DNA from: Branchiostoma floridae
Taxonomy: Eukaryota; Chordata; Leptocardii; Amphioxiformes; Branchiostomatidae
DNA length: 55,919 nucleotides
Reading direction: 5' to 3'
Assembly (NCBI RefSeq): GCF_000003815.2
Contig: NC_049983.1
Coordinates: forward strand, 10,919,482 to 10,975,400
Part shown: one piece after another, positions 23,101 to 38,100 of the stretch
Layout of the letters: every line of letters begins with the position of its first letter
Numbering within the stretch: position 1 is the stretch's first letter
Made by a program: the position numbers and the translations under genes
The notes under the pieces: model-generated
Seen by the model: the letters and a program-made list of their open reading frames with translations, nothing else
Database searches by the model: none
What the model was told of the DNA's origin: nothing

Positions 23101-26100
23101 GGATTTCTTGCCGACATTTGTTCCGGACCATCAGGCAAATGGACCACGGTAACTAGAAAAGGCCAGCCATGCATCTTAAGTATTGATCACAAAGAAATTG
23201 CTAGTATCTCCTGCTATCCCCATGGTATCATCTGCTTTGCCTTGTAGGACAATACCTCAAGGTCAACAAGCTTGCCCTGTCAGGCATAGTCGTTTTTAAT
23301 GTGCATAGATGAAAATGAGTATGTCTGGGCCATTTAGGTGTCTGCTGGAATATGCAAATTCTAGTTTGGAAAATACACATTCAACGTTTATATGTGACCT
23401 TTGCTGAACATCTGAAATAATTCTGTAATGAATCAATAGAATCAACCTTGGTGTTGCTAGGACCAATAGGTATAAGGCTTAAATTTCAATATTTGTACTT
23501 GAATGCACTCCAGAAAGAATTATGTATACACTGATGGAGATCTGAATAAAAGAAAAAAAAACTGAAGAAAAAGGTATAAGGATAGAAATTAAAAATTAGG
23601 TTGAAGGTTACAACTTTTCTTTGATGCTCAATTTCAACCCGTCTAATCTACTACTAAAATCTGTCTTCTTTCAAGGCAATCACACATTCATGAATATTAA
23701 TTTCATCACCTTCAACTAAAACTCACTACCAAAATACAATGTAGTTTCACTTCCGTAGTCAAGGTGTTACTTATGCAAGTACAAAGAAAGCTATCACAGA
23801 TTTTACATTTTCTGCATTATCCTGTCATGTTGACCATCTCCAGAGATTGACAAGCAATTTTTTTTCTCCCCAATCAGGAAAAATCAATGCACAACCTGGC
23901 TGATGAAATTTGCCTTCTATAGCCTTAGTTGCATATACAAACTTCACACTGCTGCACAAATTCACCTCTTGGGTCATTCACATCAACCAACATGCCATTC
24001 ATTTTAGATTCAAACATGTGACAGTTGAAAACCACCTTGAAGTACAAGATCACATGCCGCTATCTATGGCAGTGATCTCCTTTCATTCTGTCGCTGCAGG
24101 CTTTGTCCTCCACATCAACATGAATCCCCTCAATATTACCTGCCTTATCTTATGGTGAACAGCTTGGTTTCACTGTGAAATGTATGTATTGATGCTGGTA
24201 CTGAGTCAGAATGGGTGAATAGATAAAGGAACAGGAGGATGACAGAATGGTACAATGATGCTACTTTTCTGACAGGTAAAATGAAAGGTATTGAAAGAGC
24301 CTGAGGGTTGGATACTCTCTACATTTGATAGCTAGCTGTCATCTACTGACACATGATTTTGCCTTACATAAGGGCACATCATTTTACTTGTGAGCATTAT
24401 ACTTTTGTAGTTTGCATGTGCCATACATGTGTTTTAAGATGGGAGCATTTGCCAACAATCTGCAATCAATGTTGTTTGGTAAAACATGTAATCAAAGCTT
24501 AATATGAAGAAACATTGATAATGTGGATAATTGACTTAAAACACTGGTAGAATTATCTTTATTTAAACATTTTGGAGTACTTAGCTTTTATAGTTTGTAT
24601 TCAAAAAGAATACTTAACAGTTGCCTACTTGACTGAACTGTGTGTTGATTTTGTGCAATATTGTATCTTTTTGGAGCATTTTGGACTGCTAGGCTTTTAT
24701 ACAATCATGTAGTTTGATGCAAATTATTTGAAAGCTTCCTACATGGTTAAACTTTGTCTATCTTGTGCACTATTGTACCTTGCGTGGGGCTTGTCTCGCC
24801 ATGGCAGGTGACGCTGGCAGGATTGGACTAGGAGCTGTACTGGAAGCAGTGGAAAGACTAGGTGAGGCAATGTTACTGGGGGAGGCAGTGTGCCCATGTT
24901 GGGACCAGGAGGAAATGTCGGAGTTGTTGGGTCGCTTCTCTTCTCTCATGGTGGCCAGTTGCACGGCGAGTTGGTCAGGGTCCACGGCCGACTCCTTGGA
25001 ATACTGCCTGCAAGGACCTTGAGAAATAAAAGGAGCATGTCCCGAGTCAATACAAGAGTTCCTGTCGGACTGAGCTAGTGATGAAGACAACAAGGATGAT
25101 GTTCTCATCAGTAAAACATTTAAATTAAACAATGCAGTATCATCCTTTGTAGTGAGAAGCTTTGAATATTTGTTACTTTCATAAGAATTGCAAAGTATAG
25201 GCAACACACTGGATGATAGTGCATCTAGTGATTTTAAATGAAAAACATTACTACATAATAGATGATTAGAACACATTTTGTGAATTTTCAAACTAGATAA
25301 TTTGTCATGCCAATAAAGCTTGTCTTGTAAGATATACATAATATATATAATTATATAGTACATGTATAAAAATGGTTTGCTATCGGATGTGGAAGACTAA
25401 TAAAACATGTTAAAGAGCAACAGCTCATAGCTGAGTGACAAATATAGAAGAACTAAGAGATACTGTTACAGTTCTACACAGACATACATGAAGGTAAAGA
25501 AACAGTTACATTGACAGTAACAACAAATAACAACTGCACATATGTAAGCTACACATAGTAGGTTCCACAAGAAAAAAAGGACCATCCAGTCATCACTGTT
25601 TTATTCTAAAAGGATGATTCTAAAAGTCCTGAAAAGAAGCATGTTTCATCCTGATAATGGGGCCAGACACTTTCATGCAAATCTAAGCAAAACTCAAGTA
25701 ATGCATATAGTCGACTACCTATGATGTAGATTGAAAAGAAACATTTAAACATCCAGTGACTACAGTCTGATGAGATATGGATGAAATAATTTGAATCGCA
25801 TTTTGTTCCACTGTAAGAGAGTTATCTACATGTAACTCTGTTGAGCTAGAAGTACTCTTTCTCGGAAGCTTTGAAAGGAAGTTGAAAAGGAAGTTGAAAA
25901 AGCCGAAAGTACCAAAAATTCTGTCAGCAGCAAAGTCGCCGACTCGGCCTCCTGGACCCAGCACCAGCTCGGTGTCTGGAGCTAATTGGGTGCCTGTTGG
26001 GCAACACTGGCTTCGGGAGGGGTACAATTTAGGGTGGGAGGGGGGTAGACACATGGCGCAATTATGGACACCAGTATAGACTAACTGCCAGTGCATAGTG

Positions 26101-29100
26101 ATCTGAGGACTGCTTGAAATGCAGCCTGGTTGGGCCGTAATTTGTACCAAAAGAAAATAGCCAAAACATCTTTTTAGCCCATGTAATACTTTTGATGAAT
26201 ACAAAGTACATGTACTATTATTCAACCCCTTATATGAAAGCAGAGTTTCAACAATTGCAAAGTCCCAAGCCTTTTTTATTTCAAAATGATATTTAGCACC
26301 TGCACTAGCATAATCCGGTTTTTACTACAGACTATAACGTTTATGAAACCCGGCTACAGAATTTTACAACATAATATGCCTGTTTCCTCCCAAAATTTGC
26401 TCCTCCCATCTCTCTTTGCAAAATTCACAAAAATTTATAACACTAAAAAAGGAACAGTGTAAAAGTAAATTTCTCTCTTTAAAAAAATCAAAAAACTTTT
26501 AACACTGAAAAAGGAAAAAAACTTTTTACTGTGTGAAGATTAACAGTTCATGCAGGTCTGTTATCAAAGACTTCTACAATTCCATCCTACCAGCTACAAT
26601 TCTCATCTACAAGAAAAGGCAGATGGGGAAATAAGTTAGTGAGTAGATGGGGACTAAGCCCTGGTTAGCAACTTGTTAATGAGTTAATAACTAGCATGGG
26701 TCAAAATAGTCACTTTCCCAGAAGCTTGGATGTTTTATGACATCACAACTGTATCAGAATTTCTAACTTGTAACCTACTATTATCCGTTTACAGTTTGTG
26801 CCCACTTCCCAATGGCTGCCTAATACACTCGGGTAATACATTTGGTTCTTGAAGGTTTTTAGGTTTAATGGCTAACTGAATTGCACAAATCAGAATATTT
26901 TAGATATTGTCACAGTGTAATGTCATAAACTGACCAAAGCATCAGGAATGTGTAGTAAAAACTGTGTCTATTTTTGACCTTTATTTTCAACTTTTGTTAG
27001 AATGTCAGTGCATATGCTTGGCAAAGAAAGGCTGGTTATGAGGGGGATAGTGTGTTAAGTCTTGGGTTGGGTCACAGGTCTCCATTCCTCTAGGCCTGGC
27101 CATAGATAATGAATGGTCCCTTACCTGGAAGGGGTAGTTCGAGCCTTGAGAGAAAGAAGCAGGTGTAGAGATTAGGGGTAACAGTACAGCAAACAGTGAG
27201 CAACATGCAAAACAGGTGACACAAACAATGTACATGTAACCATCACATATGACAATGTACCATTAACCATCTTATACACAGGAGAACAACATATGGCAAT
27301 GATAAGTGAAGTGGGCAAAATTTTTGAATTTTACTTACTGAAAAGAAGCATTTTTTCAACAAAATTTTGTTTTTTGACGAGTGTAGACCAGATATGAGCT
27401 TTAAAATCTTAAAGCTGTATAATAATGATAAAATAATCCTTGCTTTTTGTGTGATATTTCTATGAATCTGTAATGCTATATTTTTTAAACAAAAAACAAT
27501 GCTGTCTTTTGCCATGAAAATATCAGCTGCTCTTTGATTCTTTTAATAGCTGCAAAATCAATTCTGATCACTATGATTCTGAAATCTTTTCTTTTTGCTG
27601 ATTTCGATTCATTTCATCCAAGGACAGAGAAAGTAAAATTGGTTTTTATCAGGTTTTGTTGTTGTTGATTCCTGGTACTTCTGAAAGAAATGTAAATCAA
27701 AATATCTCTCCAATTTAGACCCTTTGACAGAAACAACACCACGGCAGTAACTGTTTTGAAGGGGAGCAGAAATGTTTAAAGTAGACATAAAGAAAAATAA
27801 ACAACAAAGAATAACACTTACAAGCCATCTTAAAGTTCTCTGTACATGTATGACAGTTGTGCTTTCACCAAACAAAAATAGGAACACTGACAGATACACT
27901 GTCATACAGTGAAAATACATCAAGAGTATTTTCTATTCAACTGAAAGACCCTTTGGCATACAATTCAATTTGCCATATATAACTTGTGATGCAGTTTTGG
28001 AACAACAACCTGTTCCATGTAAAACAAAGAATGTCACACTTTGCATTCATATGATGCAGTTGTAACAAAATATGCATTGAAATGTAGACACTGGGAATAT
28101 TGAAAGAAGTCAAAGGCCTTACCAAAGCCAGATCTTTTCCTGTCAGCTGCTGATTGATGTTGTGTGTCCGACAGCATGTTAAAATCGCTGGAAACAAGGG
28201 TGGCATAGGTCATTTACCTAATAACCAACTATATATATATAGTGAAGTAAGAAATAACTAAGGTGACCTCAAATCATTTTTACTATCATATATATCAACA
28301 AACTGTCTAAATGCATTCTTACCTGAATTCTCAAAATGCAGTGATGACTTTGAGATAAACACAGGCAAATGTGCATTTTGTTGAAAACTATTGTCCATCA
28401 CATAATCAACTAAACTAAAAGTCTAAGACATACATGCAGTCCAGAGTGACAAAGATTGTCCTGTAAATTGGAGCAGATGGGTTTGATGTGGACCTACCTT
28501 CTGATGACGATTTCTATTTCTCCGTTGGACACACTGACAATCTTCAGAACCTCCTCGTATGTCTTGCCTGTTAGCTTTGCTCCATTCCACTCCAGCACCT
28601 GTGCACCTACACGACATATAAACCATGAATTGTATTAGATTAACAGCTCTGCCTTTCACCTTAACTTGACATTGGAGATTCATTTCATTCATGTAGAAGA
28701 GATTATTATTTGCTTCATGATCTGAAATGCTCAGAGGTGTCTGTGCAGTTGCTTCGACATACATGATGCAAGTCATACATAGTTGTAGTACTCAGTTCTC
28801 ATACAACTGACCAACAAATCAAAGACTGTTATAACAGTCTGAATACTGTTGCATTCCTATCTAAGAATTTACTTTACATGACATAAGTCAAAAGATGTAA
28901 CGTACTGTTACAGTAGAACACAACAGTCTTTGATTCGTTGGTCAGTTGTATGAAAACTGAATACTGTTGCATTCACATCTGTGGTATAGAATTTACTCAG
29001 GCAAAGAACCCCTTCTGATTGAAGATTCTACTAGTACTACAGCCTAAAAATACAAGCAGAAGGTGACCTAGAACAAAATGACAACCCTTACCCTCGAACA

Positions 29101-32100
29101 GCCCTTCAACTTGTTCAGCAACACCACCGGGATATATTCTGGCCACGTATGCCCCGATTTCTCCCCGTCCGCCCGGTATCTCCTTCCCACCGACCACTCG
29201 TAGACCCAGGCCATTACCTGCATAGCGGGGGTAATTTAGGGTCATTCTGAATCCTGCCAGACACTTAAGAAGGTTAGATGAAGGAAAATCTGCCAGGCTC
29301 ATTGGTCGAGGTAATGGCCTTTTAACCATTAGGGGTCACATTAGACTCCATCCACTAGCTTGCTTGTTTTTTTAAGTCTGTTTCAAGTAGTGCTAAAGTG
29401 TGTCAGGATGATACTTTGATAAGACATATGAATGACCTTGAAGATCATCATTATCATTCTTGAAGATCCAGTAAGGGCATATTTTAGCAAGCCTAAATTG
29501 GTCCATGAACAAATCTTAAACAAATCACAACGAATCACAATGCCTTTTTCTTCTTGGATAATTCTCTTAGAAATCTTGGATAATTCTCTTAGAAATCTTC
29601 AACAAATCGCAACAACTTTTCTTCTTGGATAATTCTCTTAGAAAGGTTGGCCTCAGAGACTATGCGAGCCTTAAAGTATTACCTAATGTTATAGATACAT
29701 ACATACGACAACATATTGAAAAGTTCTTACCATCAAAATTGATACCACAGCCTCTGAATACCTCACTAACATTTACCTGACTAACAGTAAATCTTATCAG
29801 AAAAAGGGTCAAACGACTCAAACCAATCCCCATAGTAGTCATTCTGGCTCAACAAAAAATTGTACTTGTGAATATTTTTCCAAAATAATGATTTCACGCC
29901 CAAATTTATTGCAAAATTCATCTAAAAAAGGGACGCAGTCAAAAAGTCATCATCATCATTAGTCAAAACACCGCGGTCATATACAGACTACTATAGATAG
30001 CAACAAACTGCCAAATGATTAATCTCTTTGCATTATTCAGCTAATGTGCAACATCCTTTATGGCAGTGATCATAAAGCAAATGGTTGACCTTACCTTGAA
30101 CAGACCTGTCCTTGGGGTCCCTGCTGAGGTAGTACTTTCTTGTCGGGAACTCGTACATGGATGTTGGTCGTTGTGCCTTGGAATGTAAAAAAAGCTCAAA
30201 ATTCGCATCGTGTGATTACAATCAAATCTGATGTTCCATCAAAATTATCAAATCCTAACAGATGGTAACCTTTAAATCCTTAATGGAACTTAAGCTTTCT
30301 TCTTTCTCAAGTTCTTCCACAGTATTCCCCTCTGCCTTCTTTTATTTGTTTTGGCCAGGTAACAAATGCATCATAAATGCATCACTACAAATTTTCCATT
30401 TTGACTGAAGTCCCTAAACTTCTACAAAGTGTAGTGCAATTCAGGAAGGTCTAATGCCAGTGATATTCTATCTAAACTAAATGGATTACAATACCAACTT
30501 TCAACCAATCAGGTTTCTACAACAATCAGCCAATCAGGATGCTGCTCAGAACATCCAATCAAAAGGCAGAATGATAACAAGATAGATACAAGATTAGGCT
30601 GATATTTTGACCTTGATTCCTTAAAAATTGTTTTTACCGAAATTTATGAAAATTCTAAACCCTGGTGGACCTTGAGGGCGACAAGAAAGTGTGTAAATCG
30701 CTGATAATAAGTAAGAACCCACTTTTCTTTTTCTGTGCTGTTCCAGGATGGTGACACCTCCCTCCTCCAGCCGTTCCATGAATGGCTGGTCATCTTCGTC
30801 CATTTCGTTCCAGACGTCGCGGGAGAGCTGCGCAACCGAGTCGTGCAGGCGGAACGTCCCTGTGTAGGCTGGGGAAACAACAACAGTTCAGGTACATACA
30901 CACAACACACACGTAGGTTAAAGGGGTAGGGGAATGCAGAAGATTCCAACTATCAGCTACTAGTGCATTATTTTTTATTTTTATATTCTGAAGCCTGCCC
31001 AAGGGCGCACCCGGGGTAGTCACGACTTCAAATATCAACACATATTTGCACGCACCGATATCTACAAACATTCTTTTTTCCCACGCACAATTCCCGAGTG
31101 GAATGCCCTGCCTGGCACGGTTGTAAGCGCTCCCAACGTTGAGCACTTCCGTGCCAGGCAGGCGGCCTGCCCGCCCTAACCCGGGAGCCTCAGCTCCCCC
31201 CCCCTACTTTTGCCCCTCGCGGGGTCATTTGGGGGTATCCTATGTAGATGTAGATGTAGATGTAGATTTTAGCCTCCTGGTTGCTCTCGCGCGCGCGCGC
31301 GTTCTTGTTGTTATCCAAGAAAAGAAGTTTCAATTTGATCACATTTACACCGCAGGTAACGTAAGATTTATATCACAAACTTAAAAAGGAAGTAACAGCC
31401 ATTCTCACCATATGATAGAACGGTAGAATAGCATCTTTGTACGTCTTTTTATTAAGAAATACCGGCGTTTAAAATAGAGAGGTGTCACGCAGAGATAATT
31501 TCGGGATTTCAATATGGCGCCTAAAAGGTCAGAGGGCATATTGCGCATATGATGTAAGATGACTCAAATGATATCGCGGTATTCTCTTTAACTGGTCGGG
31601 TCTCTCCTGCCCAGTGCTATCTTTGTACTTACGAAACTTTCTGGTTATGTTGTTGATTTATGTGTTCTTTCGGTTAAAAACGTAAAGGTTGATTGGAAGC
31701 GCCCTGCTTTAGCTGTACAATAAAGGTCTTTCATGCTGCAAGTAGTAAATTCATTACTTCCTTGCTGTAACTTTGAGTAACCTTGCAATGCCTAAAAGTT
31801 CATTTTTTTTTGATGTTCAAAGTCGACTGCTGACTGGCCAGAGATTGTGCTTGTTCATTTGTCACTCCAGAACTACTTGGAATTTCAGGGAACGTAACTG
31901 TACTTTAAAGGTAATTTGTTGCTGACAACCCTGTACTTTTTCCTGGGGCACCGCCATTGCGCGAAACGGCGATCAGCATTTATCACTGACTGGTAGATAA
32001 ACTTGATGGGCGCCGTCCCTCAATTTAGACCACACAGAGCGACCGCGTTCTTCTAACGAAGGGAAGGAGCATAAATCATGAAGATAACATCAACGTAATC

Positions 32101-35100
32101 CTAGAGATCTCTCCCTCGCCCCATCATGTACGTAGGTTATTCTAAGTTGGCGATTACCACATTGATGAAGTGCCACGAAGGCTTGTTCTGCAATGCACTC
32201 ACGAAGAAAGCTAACGCTATTCACTTTGAGATTTAGTCTATGTATATGCATGTAGCTACTAGCTACCCTTGGTTACATTTTTGTGTTAGATCAAATATTA
32301 TGCTCTAGGTTATTAAGAAATACAGGAATTATAATTGGTTTAATCAAACCGTAGAGGGTCCCCTATAGCTAAGACGTCACTAAAGAAGACATATTATTAT
32401 GATTTGCTTTTCAGTTTTGCTTTGGGATATAGCCCATCAACTTGAACGTGGCCATGGGTAGCTGGAACTGTCCCTTTAGGCTGTGTTGTGTCGTAGAATA
32501 GATGGTACTCCCCTGAAGTTGAAGAGCGTCAAACCATTTGCACTGCAACTCATTCCGGCACGAACTAGAGGCAAAATTGGGGTCGTGCTCTAGTCGCACC
32601 TGGAGTGCGTGAGAAAGTACGGGCTAGACCAACCAAATAAGATATCTGTCATTGATGCGACTCAAGGGTCTTCATTTTCATTTTGCTCTTTGCCCCAGGA
32701 AGTCGCCCTTTGTCAAACAATTAACCTTTGAAATAGAGAAGACGAATACCGTTTCAAGCTCAACTATGATATATATGAAGATATGAAGTCAAACCTTCTA
32801 GTTTTCAACCAACTATGAGATAGTTCTTAAAGTATGGTATTATACAAACCCTTATGATTTTCAATTAAAAACGTGCAACACATTTGTAAATGTATCCTAC
32901 AACGTAAGATGTATTTTCCACCCTTAAGAGACAAATGTACTTACTTTCATCATCGGAGAAGGGCTGTCTGTCATCATAGCCTCTTCCTCTGCCGAACATC
33001 TCATGGTCGGGGAATGAGTGCGCCATGGCGGCGCTTCCCACGGGGAGGTCCCCTCTGCGGCTCCTTCGCGGCGGTATGGAGATGGGTGCTGATCCGGGCG
33101 GACCTACCGGACTTACAGGACTGTCGTCCTTGTAGTCCCTACTTCGACTGCGTCTGGGCAGACTGTCGGCACGAATGTTTAAGTCTGTGGGCTTCCGCAC
33201 CGTCGAGTACAGTCTGCTTGTGGACGCGTACATTTGTCGGGGGCCTCTGCGCATATGTCCTGCCGAATTTCTTCCAGGGATACTTTCTAATGATCCAACA
33301 TGCCAGGCCGACTTAGACACCCCTCTATCTAGAGACGCACTGGCTTGTATAAGTCTTTCCTTATCTACAGATTCCACCTGCTTGTACTTCCCTTCCAGTA
33401 GAATTTCGTACCTAATTCTAGACTTCTTGCCATCGTCGTCCCCAGACGTCGAGCCTCGCCTGTGCATGGCCTTCTCTATTTGTGACATGGTCTCGTTGCC
33501 GATGATGCTCCGCTGGCTGGGAGACCTCGACTGCGCCAGCGATGATTGGGACGCCTCTCGGGTTCTCGGAAGGGTCATAGAGCTGCCCGCCTCGGCTGTA
33601 GTTCTGGCGGACTCGATTGCGATTGGGTCAAGTGAGTATACCCTTCCAAACCCATCGTGGGAGTTACTCGAATGGAGCTCGTTTCCAGGGGTTTCCCTGA
33701 TTGGAGAGAATCTGCTCAGTGGGTCCGAGCCCTGTCGCCTATGTTTCTTCTTAGGCATTGATGGTGTGGCTGATGGCGGTGCGATAGTATGTTTCAATCC
33801 TCCGGCGTCTGCGACTGCTGCTTTCTGTTTCCTCTCTTCTCGTCGTAACGACTCTACACTTGCTGCTTGCCTAGGGGAATCTACTGGAGGGGAAGTAATT
33901 TTCGATCCACTTTCACTCAACTGTTTACGGAGGGTCTTGAATTCTTCGCTCTGCTCTAGCTCGTCTGCCAAGTCCTTTGCTGAGGTGGTCTTCTCTTGCT
34001 TTTCTTCCGGAAAAGAACTATCATCAAGGAGATCGTGAAGAGATGGTACTCTTCTTTGGGCTGGGAAAGAAGTTCCCTTTCGACCTTGTGTGCTAGAAGG
34101 CTCTGTGGAGTCCAACTCATCCAGCCCAAACAAGCGATTTGCATCGGTCTCTATCTCCTTAATGATTTCAGAAATGTCCGTCACGGTTTCGTAGTTTATT
34201 CGCTTCTCCATCATGGCTTTGTATGACTCGTCCTCTGGAAGCTCTGGACTGCTGCTGCGACTTGATCGCCTACTGTCGTGCGTCATGTCGTCACGCATTT
34301 CCCTTCTCTCCCGCCTGCCCCTGGTGGGGACGGCCGCATCCCCACCAGCTATACCCTCCGGCCTCGCTGCCCTGCCCTCTCTTGCTACCTCAGTATCTCG
34401 CGAAGATGATTTGTTGTTTTCTTCTTTCGCGCTTGCTGGCTGGTACGTCCACCCGCTCTTTAGCGAGTAAGTATCGACCTTTTCGGATGTTCGGTCTTTG
34501 ATCCCTGATTTTTCCTGGTCAGATGTAGCTGCGGCTGCTTCTCGTTCGGCAGAGAGGGCTCGGGTGCGGCTGATTTCGCTGTCCGAGTAGAATCCCCTGT
34601 CATCAGGAGGGGAGAGGATGGAGTCCAGGTGCAGCTTCCCCTCGGCCCGCAGCTTGGCTCTTAGCCGGGCCTTCTCTACCTGCTTCCGCGCCATCTCTAA
34701 GTCCATCATCTTTTTGCGCTCAGTTGAACGGTCAGTTGTTCTGTCTGCTGTCCGCTCGACTGTCCGTTCAGCTGCCCGCTCGGCTGTTCGCCCAGCTGTC
34801 CGCTCGACTGTTCGCTCAACTGGCCGTTCGGTTGATCGCTCTGTCATTCTATCAGCAGATCGCTCACCTGCGAATAAAAGAAGGTATTAAAGTTTGAACA
34901 AAAACTGAGTGAGACAATAACTGTTTCCCTGAAAGAGGCAAGCTACATGCATACTACTTGCAAGTATATATGAGATATGCTTATCATACTCTATGAGGCA
35001 CAGTTGGTAAGATACACACTGCCTTGAATTCTCTATATGAATATTTCAGCGTTGCTTTTGACGCTGAACTTGTCTTCAACCCACCATTCATTTCAGAAAA

Positions 35101-38100
35101 TGCACAAAAGCAATCTTTCTTCCAACGGGGAATTGCTCAGAATGCTGTTTCATCCAATATCTGCTGCACCACCAGATGTCCCACGTACATTGGATAAGGT
35201 ATTAGGGTTGAACTACTAAGGAAGCCGCTGGCAATGTGCACGTCTATGACTCACTGCTCTGACGAACATCTGGCACGCTACTAGTCAAATGTCTGCTTAA
35301 AACATCCGCTTCGTAGGTGTATTCTTTAAGAAGTTACGATTAGCTTTAGGAAGATTACTAGAAACCAATGACAACGCCGTTCAGGTAGGTAAATGACAAG
35401 CGTCATCGCGTGGATTATGTTCATACGTACCGCACACGTATGTACCTAGTACCTGTTTCACGTTGTGCACGTGCGTGATAGCGTCGTAGTTGTTTTCTTT
35501 GGAACAATGCCATTAGATGGCTTTAGAAAGATTACGGAGAACATTGGCAACGCCGTCCAGGTAAACGGCAAGCGTCATCGCGTGGATTACGTTCATACGT
35601 ACCACACACGTATGGACCTAGTTCGTGTTTTACGTTATGCACGTGCGTGATGGGGTCGTATATATAGTTGTTTTCTTTGGAACTATGCCATTAGATAGCT
35701 TATAGAAAGGTTACGGAGAACATTGGCAATGCCGTCCAGGTAAATGGCAAGCGTCATTGCGTGGATTATTTTCGTAGTTTTAAGCCACACACGTATGTAC
35801 CTGGTACCTGCTTCATGCTTCACACCTGCGTGATAGGGCAGCACGCCCACACCTATCATCATCGTCACTGTATACGTAATATATCTTGTACATTCTTTAT
35901 AGTCATCCTTTAAGATGTATCCCATAGAATATGCCAACTTGTGCCTATCAGTTGGACAAGGCGGAAATGATTGATGTCTTTTCAAAAAGCAATTTTAGCT
36001 ATCCAATAGCCTCTTAACTCAACAGCCGTACTACTACAGGTATCATCTAACCTGCACCACTTAACGTTTTCAGTAACGAGCGGCAGATGACGCATTACCA
36101 TTCTCCAACTGTCACCTAAGTGGTTTGGTGCGTAGGGAGTTGCCGCGGCTGACTCTTGATATGGCAAAACTCCACATGGAAAAACCTGAGGCATATCTTG
36201 GTTGCACAGGAACAAAAACACTATCGTTAACTTGTCAGAGGCCGACGTTTTTGAGTGCAAAATGGAGGTTGCGGCACATCGTTATTTGTGCCTTTCGCTG
36301 CAATACACATTCGTCTTGTACAGGTGTCCTGAACTCACCCCGATGCAGAAAGGTTGCAACTGTTATTTGCAATATTGCAACTGCTACTTGGCTAAAGGAA
36401 TTACGTCTCACAATGACACATGATCGAATCATTCGTTGGAGAGCTGGACAACTGCACTGTTGGGCTCATTGCACTGTTGGGCATATTGCCCCCTGTACAA
36501 CAGACAATCGTTTCAGTACAAATTTTGGTTTCCTCCACCGGTTAACCATTCGATGGATAAAAATCTAAAGGGTGACGTCCTCAAATGGTTAATGCATTGT
36601 TTCATTTTTTATGAAAAAAAAAGACGTGCACACCCAAGCCTGCGGGTTATTAGCTTGTCCAATGCACATCCGGCGTCCTTCATGAATTCCCCTGTGTGGG
36701 AGCTCATGCGATGTCTTTTGTGTGCGGAGAAAACCTAAGCATTAATCAAAGATGTGTTTAGAAATGCCACGCAAATCTGCAACATTTGGAACTCTTTGAA
36801 CAGTGTTTAAAATTATTTATTTGCCGTACGGCATATCAGCTGTTGGTAAAAACATCCGTTTGCATATTGATCGAGTACGATTGTAATGTTATTGAGTACT
36901 TGTACAAAAAATAAAATCTCTCCGTGGGGCCATATTCTCCTAAAATAAACAACGCTTACGACTTATACTACCAACATGTGATTTCCGGTGGCGACCAGGG
37001 TCTTATGAGATAAAATCTAGTGCACCCTGCTGCGCTAGGGCCCGATCCACAAAGATGAAAACGAAATGAACGAGAGATTTACAGTGCGTATCCGTAAAGC
37101 AGGGTAAAAATAAGTTCATTCTGCCTCCACTGCCAAATTTATACCGACTTATGCTGTTCATGCAATATTGACATAAGGCGTTTGTAGTTAATCATAGGTC
37201 AATACTAAACCGTAAGATAGATTGCAATGCCCCATTTTAATTGGTCGTAATATATCCAATATAGTTCTCTATATACATTTGGAACCTGTTCAAATCGTAA
37301 CAATATGAGGTTTGGGTTTATTAAGATCAACAATCAGCTTGACAATTTACATTACAGCTATTCTTCCCGTGGTCCATTAAGCATATGAATCGGAAAGACG
37401 ATATAAATCAAGTAATGTAGAAATCAATGGTCTACGGAATAGACGAATAACATCCAATGGGCATTTCTCTGTAAAGACCAAATGACCACTTCAACATAGC
37501 TGATATGACCATGATATGATTATTAGGCTTTATCAATGCAAGATTAAAGCTGTCGAAAGCGGAGTGAATTCACACGTTCTTGTTATATTCTAATGTTACC
37601 ACAGTCGTAGATAGTGTTATGTAACAGCTGGTCCATGCCGATTGCACGCTTGCCTTCCTCTAGCTGGTCCTGTCCAAATATTTGTACATGATGCCTTTGT
37701 TAAGGCGTATTGGTTTACCCGTCATTTTTCACAATATTATGACAAGCCATAGTGACGATCTTTAAACATAGTTACAGTGAGCCAAGATGGCGGCAAATAT
37801 TCTCTCACCTTGTCGATGGTAGAGATATTGCCTCTACATCCCAGTCAAAGTAGCCCTCTTCATGCTCGTATTCAAACCTCCCCTCAAACATCTAACACAC
37901 CCATAACTGTTTTCGGTCCACCCCCCAAGGGTATGATCACTACAAGTCAAAATTAGCTTTTTGAGATAATCGTCTTCAAAAACGTTACGCGCGTCGAAGA
38001 GGCATGGCCCATTTTTCTCATGCTACAGGCCATATTCGTACCAGTTCCGTGTCTGAATGGCATCGTGTGTTCGCACGCATCATGAACAACGTAGTAATGG

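Noticed and set aside
24765-25078. Plus-strand open frames over pclo exon 11
   Set aside because: Antisense shadows of a well-supported minus-strand exon; the same holds for plus-strand frames over exons 2 and 5.
8693-30176. Identification as RIM (also PDZ-C2A-C2B)
   Set aside because: The PDZ and C2B blocks ([28 protein letters not shown]) resemble Piccolo; RIM has a different PDZ and a different C2B.
35344-35840. CRISPR-like array
   Set aside because: Long contiguous tandem units without unique spacers, in a eukaryotic intron.
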